Part shown: positions 52,440 to 60,851 of the stretch, piece by piece | Layout of the letters: each line of letters begins with the position of its first letter | Position numbering within the stretch: position 1 is the first letter of the stretch | Position numbers and translations under genes: made by a program | The notes under the pieces: generated by a model | Told to the model about the DNA's origin: nothing | The model's database searches: none | Seen by the model: only the letters and a program-made list of their open reading frames with translations | Origin: Paracoccus aminovorans | GTDB lineage: Bacteria > Pseudomonadota > Alphaproteobacteria > Rhodobacterales > Rhodobacteraceae | Direction: 5' to 3' | DNA length: 64,000 nucleotides | NCBI RefSeq assembly: GCF_001546115.1 | Contig: NZ_KQ955209.1 | Location: 777,395-841,394, forward strand

Positions 52440-53330
52440 ATGGCTACCGAAGCAAGCGCGGTCGGCTTGGACAGGAATCAGCGAACAGATGAGAAAGCCG
52501 TTTCCGCGTCCGTGGCCGGGCGTAAGCTGCCGGGCAGGAGCAAGTGGCGCAAGATGCTGGCGCGGCCGCCGGTCATCAGCGCGCTCTCGGTCGCCGCGGT
52601 CCTGCTGATCTGGTTCGCTGCGACGAGCTGGTTCCAGCTGGCGCCCGCCGGACGGTTTCCCACGCCGCAGGAGTTCTGGTCGTCGCTGCGGCAAAGCCTG
52701 TTTGCCGGCTATGCCGGGGGAACGCTGGTCGGGCATGTCTGGAACAGCCTGCGCCTTGTCGTGATCGGTTTTGCCTGCGCGTTCCTGACCGGCGTTCCGC
52801 TTGGGCTGCTCATGGGATCCAGCCGAACGGCTGAAGCGGTCATCAATCCGATCTTTTCGCTGATGCGTCCGATTCCGCCGCTGGCCTGGATTCCCCTGGC
52901 GATCCTGTGGCTGGGGCTGGGAAGTGCCGCCAAGGTGATGGTGATCTGGCTCGCCGCCTTCGTGCCCTCCGTCATCAACTCCTATACCGGCGTGCGCGGC
53001 ATCGACAAATCGCTGATTGCGGCGGCACGGATGCTTGGCACCCCGAGGGGCAGGATGATCGGCGAGGTGATCGTTCCCGGCGCGCTGCCGTTGATCTTCA
53101 CGGGTCTCAGGCTGTCGCTTCAGGCGGCATGGACCACGCTTGTCGCGGCCGAGATGGTTGGGGCTTTGACCGGGGTGGGCTTCGTCCTGAACGTCGCCCA
53201 GCAGGACATCTACCCGTCCATGATCCTGGTAGGAATGCTGACGGTCGGCGTGCTTGGCTGGTCGACCACATGGGCACTGGCCGTCGTCGAGCGCAGGATG
53301 CTGGCGCGCTGGCCGCAGGGAAGGAGCTGA
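52440..53330 (+). CDS. ABC transporter permease, SsuC/TauC type
   Basis: A 296-residue permease of the nitrate/sulfonate/taurine group. A hydrophilic N-terminal stretch of about 45 residues precedes the first membrane segment; the EAA-like loop is DKSLIAAARMLGTPRGRMIG near 192. AGGGAGGGGG precedes the ATG. It lies 40 bases after the aldehyde dehydrogenase and two bases before a second, different permease, so the importer has a heterodimeric channel instead of the more usual single SsuC. Confidence 0.88.
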   Translation: MATEASAVGLDRNQRTDEKAVSASVAGRKLPGRSKWRKMLARPPVISALSVAAVLLIWFAATSWFQLAPAGRFPTPQEFWSSLRQSLFAGYAGGTLVGHVWNSLRLVVIGFACAFLTGVPLGLLMGSSRTAEAVINPIFSLMRPIPPLAWIPLAILWLGLGSAAKVMVIWLAAFVPSVINSYTGVRGIDKSLIAAARMLGTPRGRMIGEVIVPGALPLIFTGLRLSLQAAWTTLVAAEMVGALTGVGFVLNVAQQDIYPSMILVGMLTVGVLGWSTTWALAVVERRMLARWPQGRS

Positions 53331-53332
53331 AC

Positions 53333-54100
53333 ATGGCTTTGACGACCGGACGATCCTTGCTGCTGGCGACGCTCAGCCTGCTGTTATTTTGCACGATCTG
53401 GTTTCTGCTTCCGGCCACCGGTCTGGTATCTGAGCAGTTCCTGCCCAATCCGGTCGCGGTGCTGGAGCGCATCGTCACGTTGATCGGGGACCCGTTTGCC
53501 GGGGCCACCTTACCCACGCATCTGTCTTACAGCTTCGGACGCTTCTTCGGCGGCTTCCTGCTGGCGGCGCTGATCGGGGTGCCGCTGGGCCTGATGATGG
53601 GCTGGTTCCCGACGCTGGATGCGCTGGCGACTCCCTTGCTGGACGGCTTGCGCTTCATCGCGCCTATCGCCTGGGTGCCTTTTGCCGCGCTGTGGTTCGG
53701 CACCGGCGTCGGCGGGCCGATCATGATCATCTTTGCGGGTGCGTTTCCGCCCTGCGTCATCAACGCCTATCAAGGGGCCAGGCACGTCGATGTCAGGCTG
53801 ATCGAGGCCGCGCGGATGCTGGGAACCAGCAATATCCGGATGATTACCCAGGTGATCATGCCGGCCGCCATCCCCTCGATCATCGCGGGGCTGCGCATCT
53901 CGGCGGGGCTGGGCTGGCAGTCGTTGATCGGTGCCGAGCTCATCGTCGCTTCGACCGGCGTCGGCTTCATGATGGTCCAGGCGCAGGCGAACGTTGCGAC
54001 ATCAACCGTGGTCGCCGGGATGGTCGCCATCGGCGTCGTCGGCCTGCTGATCGATATTCTGCTTCGGCGGTTCGAGCGCGCCGTGACGCGCAACAGATAA
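53333..54100 (+). CDS. ABC transporter permease, SsuC/TauC type
   Basis: A 255-residue second permease, with its EAA-like loop VRLIEAARMLGTSNIRMITQ near 155. AAGGAG precedes the ATG. It pairs with the permease upstream and is followed by the ATPase. Confidence 0.88.
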   Translation: MALTTGRSLLLATLSLLLFCTIWFLLPATGLVSEQFLPNPVAVLERIVTLIGDPFAGATLPTHLSYSFGRFFGGFLLAALIGVPLGLMMGWFPTLDALATPLLDGLRFIAPIAWVPFAALWFGTGVGGPIMIIFAGAFPPCVINAYQGARHVDVRLIEAARMLGTSNIRMITQVIMPAAIPSIIAGLRISAGLGWQSLIGAELIVASTGVGFMMVQAQANVATSTVVAGMVAIGVVGLLIDILLRRFERAVTRNR

Positions 54101-54121
54101 ATGGCTCGGCAGGAGGATAAA

Positions 54122-54916
54122 ATGGGTTCCATTCGTTTCGAGAACAGCGGAAAGACCTACGGAAACGGCCCCGGTGCCTTTCTGGCGCTGGAAGGCGTCA
54201 CGCTGGATGTCGCCGACAAGGAGTTCGTCGCCATCGTCGGTCCTTCGGGCTGCGGCAAGACGACCTGCTTGCGCATGGTGGCGGGATTTGAAAGCGTCAC
54301 CTCCGGCCGTGTGCTGGTCAATGGCAAGGATGTCGTCGCTCCCGGGCCGGATAGGGCGGTCGTTTTCCAGCAGTTCGCGCTTTTCCCTTGGAAGACCGTC
54401 GAGGAGAACATCGAGTTCGGCCTGCGCAACAAGAATGTCCCGAAAGGTGAACGCAGGGATCTGGTGCAAGGCGCGCTGGCGCTGATGGGGCTGGAAAGCC
54501 ACGCCTCCGCCTTTCCGCATCAGCTCTCAGGCGGGATGCAGCAGCGGGTGGCGATTGCCCGGGCCTATGTTCTCGACCCCGCGGTGCTACTGATGGACGA
54601 GCCGTTCGGGGCGCTGGATGCGCAGACCCGCGTCGTCATGCAGGAGGAGCTGGTGCGCCTGGCGCGGGTGCAGCCCCGCACGGTCCTGTTCATCACGCAT
54701 GGCGTGGAGGAGGCCGTCTATCTGGCCGACCGCGTGGCGGTCATGACGCGGCGGCCGGGCCGGATCAAGGAAGTCATCGACGTGAAGTCCGTCCGCACAG
54801 GCGAGAAATGGGACGATCTCGAACGGATCGAGGATGTCATGGACACCGAGTCCTTTGTCCATCTGCGCACACAGATCTGGAAGTCGCTTCGGGAAGAAAA
54901 GATTGCGGCCAACTAG
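54122..54916 (+). CDS. ABC transporter ATPase, SsuB/TauB type
   Basis: A 264-residue ATPase: Walker A GPSGCGKTT near residue 41, Q-loop in VFQQFALFPWKTV, signature LSGGMQQRVA near 138, Walker B VLLMDEPFGALDAQTR near 158 and the switch His in ITHGVEEAVYLADR near 192. The start at 54122 is chosen because GGAGG lies just before it; the ATG at 54101 lies ahead of this site. Confidence 0.92.
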   Translation: MGSIRFENSGKTYGNGPGAFLALEGVTLDVADKEFVAIVGPSGCGKTTCLRMVAGFESVTSGRVLVNGKDVVAPGPDRAVVFQQFALFPWKTVEENIEFGLRNKNVPKGERRDLVQGALALMGLESHASAFPHQLSGGMQQRVAIARAYVLDPAVLLMDEPFGALDAQTRVVMQEELVRLARVQPRTVLFITHGVEEAVYLADRVAVMTRRPGRIKEVIDVKSVRTGEKWDDLERIEDVMDTESFVHLRTQIWKSLREEKIAAN

Positions 54917-54969
54917 AACCGCATATCAGGCGCCGGTTTCGGCCGGCTGGCATATCACGGGAGGAAGGA

Positions 54970-56028
54970 ATGTCTCGGAAATCTGGCCTGGCGGCCGCGG
55001 CCGTATTGGCTTTTGGCCTTGTTGCGTCCTTGCCCGGCGCGTCCCTGGCGGCGGACAAGATCACCGTCAGCTATCAGCCGGCGATGTATTGGGCGCTGCC
55101 GCTTTATTTCGCGTCGCAGAACGGCTGGTGGGGCGAGGTCGGGCTGGAGCCCGAGTTCGTCACCTTCCCTGCCGGCGCGCCGCAGATCGCGGCGGGATCG
55201 TCGGGCTCATGGGACGTGGGCATCACCGGCGCGGTTCCCGCGGTCCTGGGCGCCTCGCGGTTCGATATCGAGACCATTGGCATTGCGAATGACGAATCCA
55301 GGACGAATGCGCTGGTCGTCGCGGGAGCCGGTGCGGATGCCATCATCGCCGATCCGACGCGGATCAAAGGCCAGCAGATCCTGCTGACGACCAACTCCAC
55401 CGTCGATTTCACCGCCCGGAAATGCCTCGAGAAGTTCGGCGTGAATTTTGGCGATGTCCGGTTCGTCAATCTTGGGCAAGCGCAGATCATCACGGCGATG
55501 TCGTCGGGAAATGGCACGGCCGCCGGGGTCTGGGCGCCCAATCTCTATACGCTCGAGGACAAGGTTCAGGCCAAGCTCCTGTGCAGCGGCGCGGATGCCG
55601 GAGCGATGGTGCCCAGCCTTTTGGTCGCAACCAAGAGCTATGCCGAGGCCGCGCCCGACAAGATCGACCGGTTCCTTGCCGTCTATCTGCGGGGTTGGTC
55701 ATGGGCCAAGGCGCATCCCGACGAGGCCAAGACGCTCGCGATGGAATTCTACAAGAGCGGCGGGCTCGAGGTGACGCCAGAGGCGATGGACAAGGAGTTC
55801 GCGCTTCGCCCCGTTTTCCTCCTGGATGAGCAACTGGGCCTTATGGCGCGCTCAGATGGTGCCTCCGAGGTCGAGGGGTGGACGAACGAGATCGGCGCGT
55901 TCCTGAAAACCGTCGGCACGATCTCGGAACTGCCGAACAGCCAGGTCTATGTTACCGACCGGTTCCTGCGGGCCGTGGCCGGTGATGAAAAGCTGCGGGC
56001 CTTTGCGACCGAGTTCAACCAGAAATAG
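54970..56028 (+). CDS. ABC transporter substrate-binding protein, SsuA/TauA (NMT1) type
   Basis: A 352-residue periplasmic binding protein with a Sec signal peptide (residues 1-28, cleavage after ASLA) and NMT1/SsuA-fold segments VSYQPAMYWALPLYFASQNG and FPAGAPQIAAGSSGSWDVGI. Family ligands are sulfonates, nitrate, thiamine precursors and similar small molecules. It is encoded after its ATPase and permeases, separated by a small hairpin (54932-54947) flanked by GCATATCA repeats. Confidence 0.88.
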   Translation: MSRKSGLAAAAVLAFGLVASLPGASLAADKITVSYQPAMYWALPLYFASQNGWWGEVGLEPEFVTFPAGAPQIAAGSSGSWDVGITGAVPAVLGASRFDIETIGIANDESRTNALVVAGAGADAIIADPTRIKGQQILLTTNSTVDFTARKCLEKFGVNFGDVRFVNLGQAQIITAMSSGNGTAAGVWAPNLYTLEDKVQAKLLCSGADAGAMVPSLLVATKSYAEAAPDKIDRFLAVYLRGWSWAKAHPDEAKTLAMEFYKSGGLEVTPEAMDKEFALRPVFLLDEQLGLMARSDGASEVEGWTNEIGAFLKTVGTISELPNSQVYVTDRFLRAVAGDEKLRAFATEFNQK

Positions 56029-56056
56029 GCCGATCTGCGGGCCGCATCATAACAAG

Positions 56057-56087
56057 GGACCGTTTGCCGCCGTGCCGGTGACGGTCC
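56057..56087 (+). promoter_or_regulatory. hairpin between binding protein and hydroxyacid dehydrogenase
   Basis: GGACCGT (56057-56063) pairs with ACGGTCC (56081-56087) across 17 bases, in the 77-bp gap between the binding-protein stop and the next start. It may slow read-through or protect the upstream mRNA; there is no T-run. Confidence 0.35.
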
Positions 56088-56105
56088 GACCAGAAGGAGG
56101 AAGGA

Positions 56106-57005
56106 ATGGCCAGCATCGGATTCATCGGCCTTGGGCGCATGGGACATGCCATGTCGCGCAAGCTTCTCGAGGCCGGGCACGAGGTATGGGTTTTCGACAT
56201 CAACCCGGCGGCGGTCAAGAGCATCGCCGAGCATGGCGGACATGCGGCAGCGAGCGCGGCAGAGGCGGCCGGCAATCGCGATTTCGTCGTGACGATGCTG
56301 CCGAACGGCCCCGATGTCGAGGAAACCCTGTTCGGCGCGCCCGGCGTGGCGCGCGCCATGTCGAAGGGCACGCTCTATATCGACATGAGCACCATTGCGC
56401 CGGATGCGACGGATCGGATTGCCGCGCGCCTTGCGGAGATGGGCATCCGCATGGTCGACGCGCCGGTCGGCGGCACATCGGAATTTGCCGAGCGCGGGCA
56501 ATTGCTGATCCTGGCCGGCGGCGCAGCGCAGGACGTCGAGGCGGCGCAGCCGGTCTTTGACGCCGTGGGCCGCGAAACCATCCATTGCGGCGCGAGCGGG
56601 GCGGGAACCCGGACGAAGCTGGTCAACAACTACATGTCCACCGCGCTGAACACGCTGACTGCCGAAGCGCTGGTCTTTGCAGAAGCGGCGGGGCTGGATG
56701 TCATGCGCACGGTCAAGGTGCTGGCCGGGACCACGGCGGGCAAGGGCTTCCTGACCGGCGCCTATGACCGCAAGATCTTCAGCGGCGACATCTCGCCCGA
56801 GTTCGGCCTGGCGCTGGCGTCCAAGGACCTGAACCTCGCCCTTGCCTATGCTGCCGGCCTCAACGTCCCGCTGGGGGTCGGCGCGGCGGCATCGCAGGTC
56901 TATGCGATGTCGCGGGCGGACGGGTTCGGGCCGAATGACTGGTCGGCAGTTCTCGAAACCTTGCGGCTCAAGGCCGCGCTGCCCGGCAGGTCTTTCGGCG
57001 GCTAG
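56106..57005 (+). CDS. beta-hydroxyacid dehydrogenase (3-hydroxyisobutyrate dehydrogenase family)
   Basis: A 299-residue NAD(P)-dependent enzyme: Rossmann motif GFIGLGRMGHAMSRKL at 5-20, substrate-binding DAPVGGTSEFAERGQL near 119 and the catalytic Lys in GAGTRTKLVNNYM near 170. Family members include tartronate semialdehyde, 3-hydroxyisobutyrate, succinate-semialdehyde and sulfolactaldehyde reductases. AAGGAGGAAGG precedes the ATG. As last gene of the aldehyde dehydrogenase-ABC operon it would interconvert the semialdehyde with its alcohol. Confidence 0.9.
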   Translation: MASIGFIGLGRMGHAMSRKLLEAGHEVWVFDINPAAVKSIAEHGGHAAASAAEAAGNRDFVVTMLPNGPDVEETLFGAPGVARAMSKGTLYIDMSTIAPDATDRIAARLAEMGIRMVDAPVGGTSEFAERGQLLILAGGAAQDVEAAQPVFDAVGRETIHCGASGAGTRTKLVNNYMSTALNTLTAEALVFAEAAGLDVMRTVKVLAGTTAGKGFLTGAYDRKIFSGDISPEFGLALASKDLNLALAYAAGLNVPLGVGAAASQVYAMSRADGFGPNDWSAVLETLRLKAALPGRSFGG

Positions 57006-57025
57006 GTCGCGGCTGGAACTGTGAC

Positions 57026-57061
57026 AAGCACCGCGGCGTCCTGGGATGCCGCGGTGCTTTT
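57026..57061. terminator. rho-independent terminator after the hydroxyacid dehydrogenase
   Basis: AAGCACCGCGGC (57026-57037) pairs with GCCGCGGTGCTT (57048-57059), followed by TT, between two convergent genes. The 10-base loop can pair further. It probably ends the aldehyde dehydrogenase-ABC operon. Confidence 0.8.
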
Positions 57062-57076
57062 GCATTGCGCCTGGAA

Positions 57077-58063
57077 TTACGCGATGTGCGAAAGCAGCGC
57101 CTCGGGCAGGTCGATGCCTTCTGTCACAGCCTTCTGGCGCTGGGCGATGCGGCGCGAGCCGGGGATGCGGGCATTTTGCTGCGCCTCGATGGCGGCGGCC
57201 AGATGCTCGACATGGCTCAGCGTGCCGGGACCGCCCAGGATCCGGGGATCTAGGGCGATGAGCAACTGCCCCGTCGCCGGCGGCCCGCCCTGGTCGTCCA
57301 GGAAGGACGAGGCATCGGCGGCGTATTGCGCGCCGGTCAGCCCGGCGGCCAGCAGTTCGACCATCAGCGCCAGCGCCGTGCCCTTGGCGTCGCCGAGCGG
57401 CAACATGGTCCCCGCCAGTGCCGCCACCGGATCGGTGGTCGGCCTGCCCTCGGCATCGAGCGCCCAGCCCTCGGGGATCGGCGTGCCCTTTTGCTTGGCT
57501 GCCATGATGTTGCCGCGCGCGACCTTGGACAGCGACATGTCGATGACGATCGGCGCGCCCTGCGGGCGCGGGCAGGCGAAGGCGATGGGATTGGTGCCGA
57601 ACAGCGCGGCGGTGCCACCCCAGGGCGCGATGGCCGCGGGCGTATTGGCGAACAGCAGGGCGGCCAGCCCTTGTTCGGCCAGCCGCTCGACCACGAGACC
57701 CACTGCGCCGCAATGGTGCGACCGATGGATCGAGGCGGCGGCGATGCCCATTTCCCGCGCGATGGCGGGAAGCTGCTCGACCGCCAGGTCGAGCGCCGGA
57801 TAGGCAAAGCCATGCGCGGCGTCGATGCGCAGGACCGCGGGTGCGACGCGCTTGGCCACCGGAACGGCAACGGGGTCGATCTTGCCGCTGCGCACCTGCG
57901 ACAAGTAGCTCGGCAAGCGCGACAGCCCGTGGCCTTTCAGCCCGTCGGCCTCGGCCCCGACCAGGGCCCGCGCCACGGCCCGCGCCGATGGCTCGGCGAT
58001 GCCCTCGTCCCGGAGGGCGGCGGCGACAGCGGCCTGCGCCTGTGTGATGGATGCTTTCGTCAT
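57077..58063 (-). CDS. Ldh-type malate/lactate/sulfolactate dehydrogenase family protein
   Basis: A 328-residue member of the MDH2/LDH2 family, which lacks a classical Rossmann fold. Visible landmarks: DGLKGHGLSRLPSYL near 39 with a catalytic His, SIHRSHHCGAVGLVVERLA near 111 and FGTNPIAFACPR near 154. The family oxidises malate, ureidoglycolate, 2,3-diketogulonate or (R)-sulfolactate (ComC) with NAD(P). It is coupled by a four-base overlap to a D-2-hydroxyacid dehydrogenase, the pairing described for racemising sulfolactate, so ComC is a reasoned but unproven candidate. Confidence 0.85.
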   Translation of the reverse strand: MTKASITQAQAAVAAALRDEGIAEPSARAVARALVGAEADGLKGHGLSRLPSYLSQVRSGKIDPVAVPVAKRVAPAVLRIDAAHGFAYPALDLAVEQLPAIAREMGIAAASIHRSHHCGAVGLVVERLAEQGLAALLFANTPAAIAPWGGTAALFGTNPIAFACPRPQGAPIVIDMSLSKVARGNIMAAKQKGTPIPEGWALDAEGRPTTDPVAALAGTMLPLGDAKGTALALMVELLAAGLTGAQYAADASSFLDDQGGPPATGQLLIALDPRILGGPGTLSHVEHLAAAIEAQQNARIPGSRRIAQRQKAVTEGIDLPEALLSHIA

Positions 58064-59001
58064 GCCTGTTCGCGCTCCAGATGGTCCAGGACGTTCCTGA
58101 CCGTCAGCCAGGACACGCGGTCGTTCGATTCCACAGTCACCCCGGCGATATGCGGGGTCAGCACCAGGTTGGGCACATCGGCGAAGGCGGCGCCCGCCGC
58201 GGCGTCCAGCGGCTCGGTCTCGAACACGTCCAGCGCGGCACCGCCCAGCGTGCCGGCTTTCAGCGCAGCGACGACGGCAGCTTCGTCCACCACGCCGCCG
58301 CGTGCCGCATTGATCAGGATCGCATCGTCGCGCATGCGGGCGATGGCGGCCGCGTCGATCATCCGGCGGGTGTCGGCGGTCAGCGGCACGTGCAGCGAGA
58401 TGACGTCCGAACCGGCCAGCAACTCGTCCAGCAACATCGGCGTGACCTTGCCCCAGGATTGGGCCCAGGCCGGGCTGTCGGGTGCCAGGAAGGGATCATA
58501 GGCCGCGACCTTCATGCCAAGCGCCACCGCGCGCCGGGCGGCCGCCCGCGCGATGCTGCCAAAGCCGATCAGGCCCAGCACCTTGCCCGAGATCTCGCGC
58601 CCGGTCAGGCGGTTGCGCGGCCATGCCCCGGCGACCAGATCGGCATTCGCGCGATAGGCTCCGCGCAACAGCAGCATGGCGGTGCCGATGACATATTCCG
58701 CCACCGAATCGTCGTTCGCCCCCATGGCGGGACAGACCGCGATGCCGCGTGCCTTGCAAGCCTCCATGTCGATATTGTCCAGGCCGACGCCGAGACGGCC
58801 GACGACACGCAGGTTCGGGGCCATGTCCAGCAGGGCCGGGCGGACCTGCGTGCGGTTGCGCACGATCAACGCGCGGGCGTCGGCCAGAAGGGGCGCCAGC
58901 GCCTCGGGCCTGTCGACCAGCGAGGGATCATACACCACCTCGCGCCCGGCAAGCCCTTCGCGGACGGCGACCTCGTCCATGAATTCGGTAATGATTATCA
59001 T
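58060..59001 (-). CDS. D-2-hydroxyacid dehydrogenase family protein
   Basis: A 313-residue NAD-dependent enzyme of the phosphoglycerate/2-hydroxyacid dehydrogenase family: substrate-binding LIVRNRTQV near 51, GRLGVGLDNID near 70, cofactor motif GLIGFGSIARAAA near 143, catalytic Arg in INAARGGVVDE, Glu in VFETEPL and His in TPHIAG near 285. The start at 59001 is inferred from family length; the ribosome-binding site is weak. It may be (S)-sulfolactate dehydrogenase (SlcC) given its neighbour. It lies 55 bases after tctC in the same direction. Confidence 0.87.
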   Translation of the reverse strand: MIIITEFMDEVAVREGLAGREVVYDPSLVDRPEALAPLLADARALIVRNRTQVRPALLDMAPNLRVVGRLGVGLDNIDMEACKARGIAVCPAMGANDDSVAEYVIGTAMLLLRGAYRANADLVAGAWPRNRLTGREISGKVLGLIGFGSIARAAARRAVALGMKVAAYDPFLAPDSPAWAQSWGKVTPMLLDELLAGSDVISLHVPLTADTRRMIDAAAIARMRDDAILINAARGGVVDEAAVVAALKAGTLGGAALDVFETEPLDAAAGAAFADVPNLVLTPHIAGVTVESNDRVSWLTVRNVLDHLEREQA

Positions 59002-59056
59002 CTTGGCTCTTTCACAGCTGCATGGGATGTCGGGCGGCCTGCGCCGCCCGGTCGCA

Positions 59057-60022
59057 TCACTCGGCTTTTCCGCCCAGGGCTTGCTGCCAGGTCTTGATCT
59101 CGGCCTGGAACTTGGCGTCGTGGGCGGCGGGGCTTCGCTGGTCCGCGGGGAAGGTCGAGGTGCCCACGGCGGCAAAGCGGTCCAGGATCTTCTGGTCATC
59201 CAGCGCGACCTGCAACGCCGCGTTCAGCTTGTCGACGACTTGGGGCGGCGTGCCGACGGGGGCGTAAAGCCCATGCCAGATGGTGAAGTCGAACCCGTCC
59301 AGCCCCAGTTCCTGCAAGGTGGGCAGATCCTTCAGTGCCTCCATCCGGTCGGCCGAGGTGACGGCATGGCCCTTGACCGTGCCGCCTTCGAGCTGCGGAA
59401 TCGAGGTGGTGGACTGGTCGCACATCACATCAATGGCGCCGGCCATCAGGTCGTTCATGGCCGGGCCGGTGCCCTGGTAGGCCGCCAGCGTGAACTTGGT
59501 GTCCATCGCTTTTTGCAGCAGCACCGCGCAGAGATGCGAGTTCGAGCCGACGCCGGCATGGCCGACGGAGATTTCCTCGCCGCTTTCCTTCATCTTCTGG
59601 ATCAGCGTGGCGGCGTCCGGGGCGTCGAAATCCTTGCGGGTCAGCAGCACCATCGGCCCCTGATTGATCAGCCCGATCGGCGCGAAAGCCGTCGCGGTGT
59701 CATAGGTCAGGTTGGGGTAAAGCGTGGCCCCTGCCGCCAGCGAGACATGCGCGATCAGCAGCGTATAGCCGTCCGGGTCGGAGCGGGCTACACGGGCCGC
59801 GCCCAGCGTGCCGCCGGCACCGCCCACGCTTTCGACCACGAGTTGCTGGCCCAGCGTCCCCGACATCGACTGGCCGACAAGGCGCGCGATGGCGTCGCTG
59901 GGACCCCCCGCGGCAAAGGGCACGACCAGGTTGACGGGACGCTCCGGATAGTCTTGCGCCGTCGCGATTCCCGCTGTCAGCGTCGCGGCGGCCGTGGCGA
60001 TGACTCGCAGAAAATACTGCAT
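59057..60022 (-). CDS. tctC: TTT transporter periplasmic binding protein TctC
   Basis: A 321-residue Bug/TctC-family protein with a Sec signal peptide (residues 1-22), PERPVNLVVPFAAGGPSDAI and GGAGGTLGAARVA. GGGAGGAG precedes the ATG. It is transcribed with the two hydroxyacid dehydrogenases and divergently from its membrane partners tctB-tctA, an arrangement that couples substrate capture to the oxidising enzymes. Confidence 0.9.
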   Translation of the reverse strand: MQYFLRVIATAAATLTAGIATAQDYPERPVNLVVPFAAGGPSDAIARLVGQSMSGTLGQQLVVESVGGAGGTLGAARVARSDPDGYTLLIAHVSLAAGATLYPNLTYDTATAFAPIGLINQGPMVLLTRKDFDAPDAATLIQKMKESGEEISVGHAGVGSNSHLCAVLLQKAMDTKFTLAAYQGTGPAMNDLMAGAIDVMCDQSTTSIPQLEGGTVKGHAVTSADRMEALKDLPTLQELGLDGFDFTIWHGLYAPVGTPPQVVDKLNAALQVALDDQKILDRFAAVGTSTFPADQRSPAAHDAKFQAEIKTWQQALGGKAE

Positions 60023-60091
60023 GAATACTCCTCCCTTGTTGTTGCGCCGCTCTTCCCCCGGGGGCAGCGACGCGTGTATGTCGCCTTGCTC

Positions 60092-60113
60092 TTATATCAT
60101 ATCTCTTATATAA
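60092..60113. promoter_or_regulatory. dyad in the tctC/tctB divergent promoter
   Basis: TTATAT (60092-60097) and ATATAA (60108-60113) form an interrupted dyad in an AT-rich core of the 175-bp gap between divergent tctC and tctB. No regulator gene adjoins, so the controlling protein is unknown. Confidence 0.35.
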
Positions 60114-60197
60114 AACTACAGATGATCGAACGGGCGATGCGTCAGCAGTGGAGGGCGGCGCATCGCCCCGGATCACGCTTCAGGGAGGAGAACAAGA

Positions 60198-60851
60198 ATG
60201 TCTCAAGACCCAGTTCAGCCAATACAGCCGGAGACGCTGAGCCCCGCCGGAAATGGCGGGAGCAGGCTGCTGAATCAGAATTTTATCGGCGGCTTGTGCC
60301 TGCTCGGGCTTGCCGGCGGCGCATTGCTGGCCATGGGCGACCTGTCCAGCGGCACGTTGCGCGCGATGGGGCCGGGCGGGATGCCGCGCGGCATGGCTTG
60401 GCTGATCGCCGTGATCGGAACCGGGATGGTCGTCACCGGCATCTTCCGCGGCGGCGAGCCCATCCCGCGAATCGCGCTGCGCGGGCCGTGCATCATCATG
60501 CTGGCCCTGATCGTCTTTGCATTGACGATCAGGCCGACTCCCATCGGGTCGTTCACCACGCCCGGCATCGGCATCGTCGGGGCGGGACCCCTGGCCGTCC
60601 TGATCGCCGGCTTCGCCGAGCGGGAACGCGACTGGCTGGACCTCGCGATCCTGGCCGCCGCGCTGACCGCATTCTGCATCCTGCTGTTCGGCTATCTTCT
60701 GAACCTGCCGATGCCGGCCTTTCCCGTGTCCTGGCTGAAATATTTTCCCGGCTGGAACCAGAGGCAGGTGATGCTGCTGGTTTCGGGCGTGCTGCTGGTC
60801 GTGGCGCTGGCGCTGTTCCTGGTCCGGCTGCGGCGCGGAGGGAACGCCTGA
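60198..60851 (+). CDS. tctB: TTT transporter small membrane subunit TctB
   Basis: A 217-residue protein with four hydrophobic regions of the TctB type, longer than the first TctB because of a hydrophilic N-terminal stretch of about 30 residues and a more extended middle. A strong AGGGAGGAG lies before the ATG. Its stop overlaps the tctA start by one base (TGATG). Confidence 0.83.
   Translation: MSQDPVQPIQPETLSPAGNGGSRLLNQNFIGGLCLLGLAGGALLAMGDLSSGTLRAMGPGGMPRGMAWLIAVIGTGMVVTGIFRGGEPIPRIALRGPCIIMLALIVFALTIRPTPIGSFTTPGIGIVGAGPLAVLIAGFAERERDWLDLAILAAALTAFCILLFGYLLNLPMPAFPVSWLKYFPGWNQRQVMLLVSGVLLVVALALFLVRLRRGGNA

Noticed and set aside
54932..54947. The small hairpin between the SsuB-type ATPase and binding-protein genes as a terminator
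   Set aside because: The stem is only about five base pairs, has no T-run, and the next gene has a strong ribosome-binding site shortly after, so it is noted only as a minor structure.
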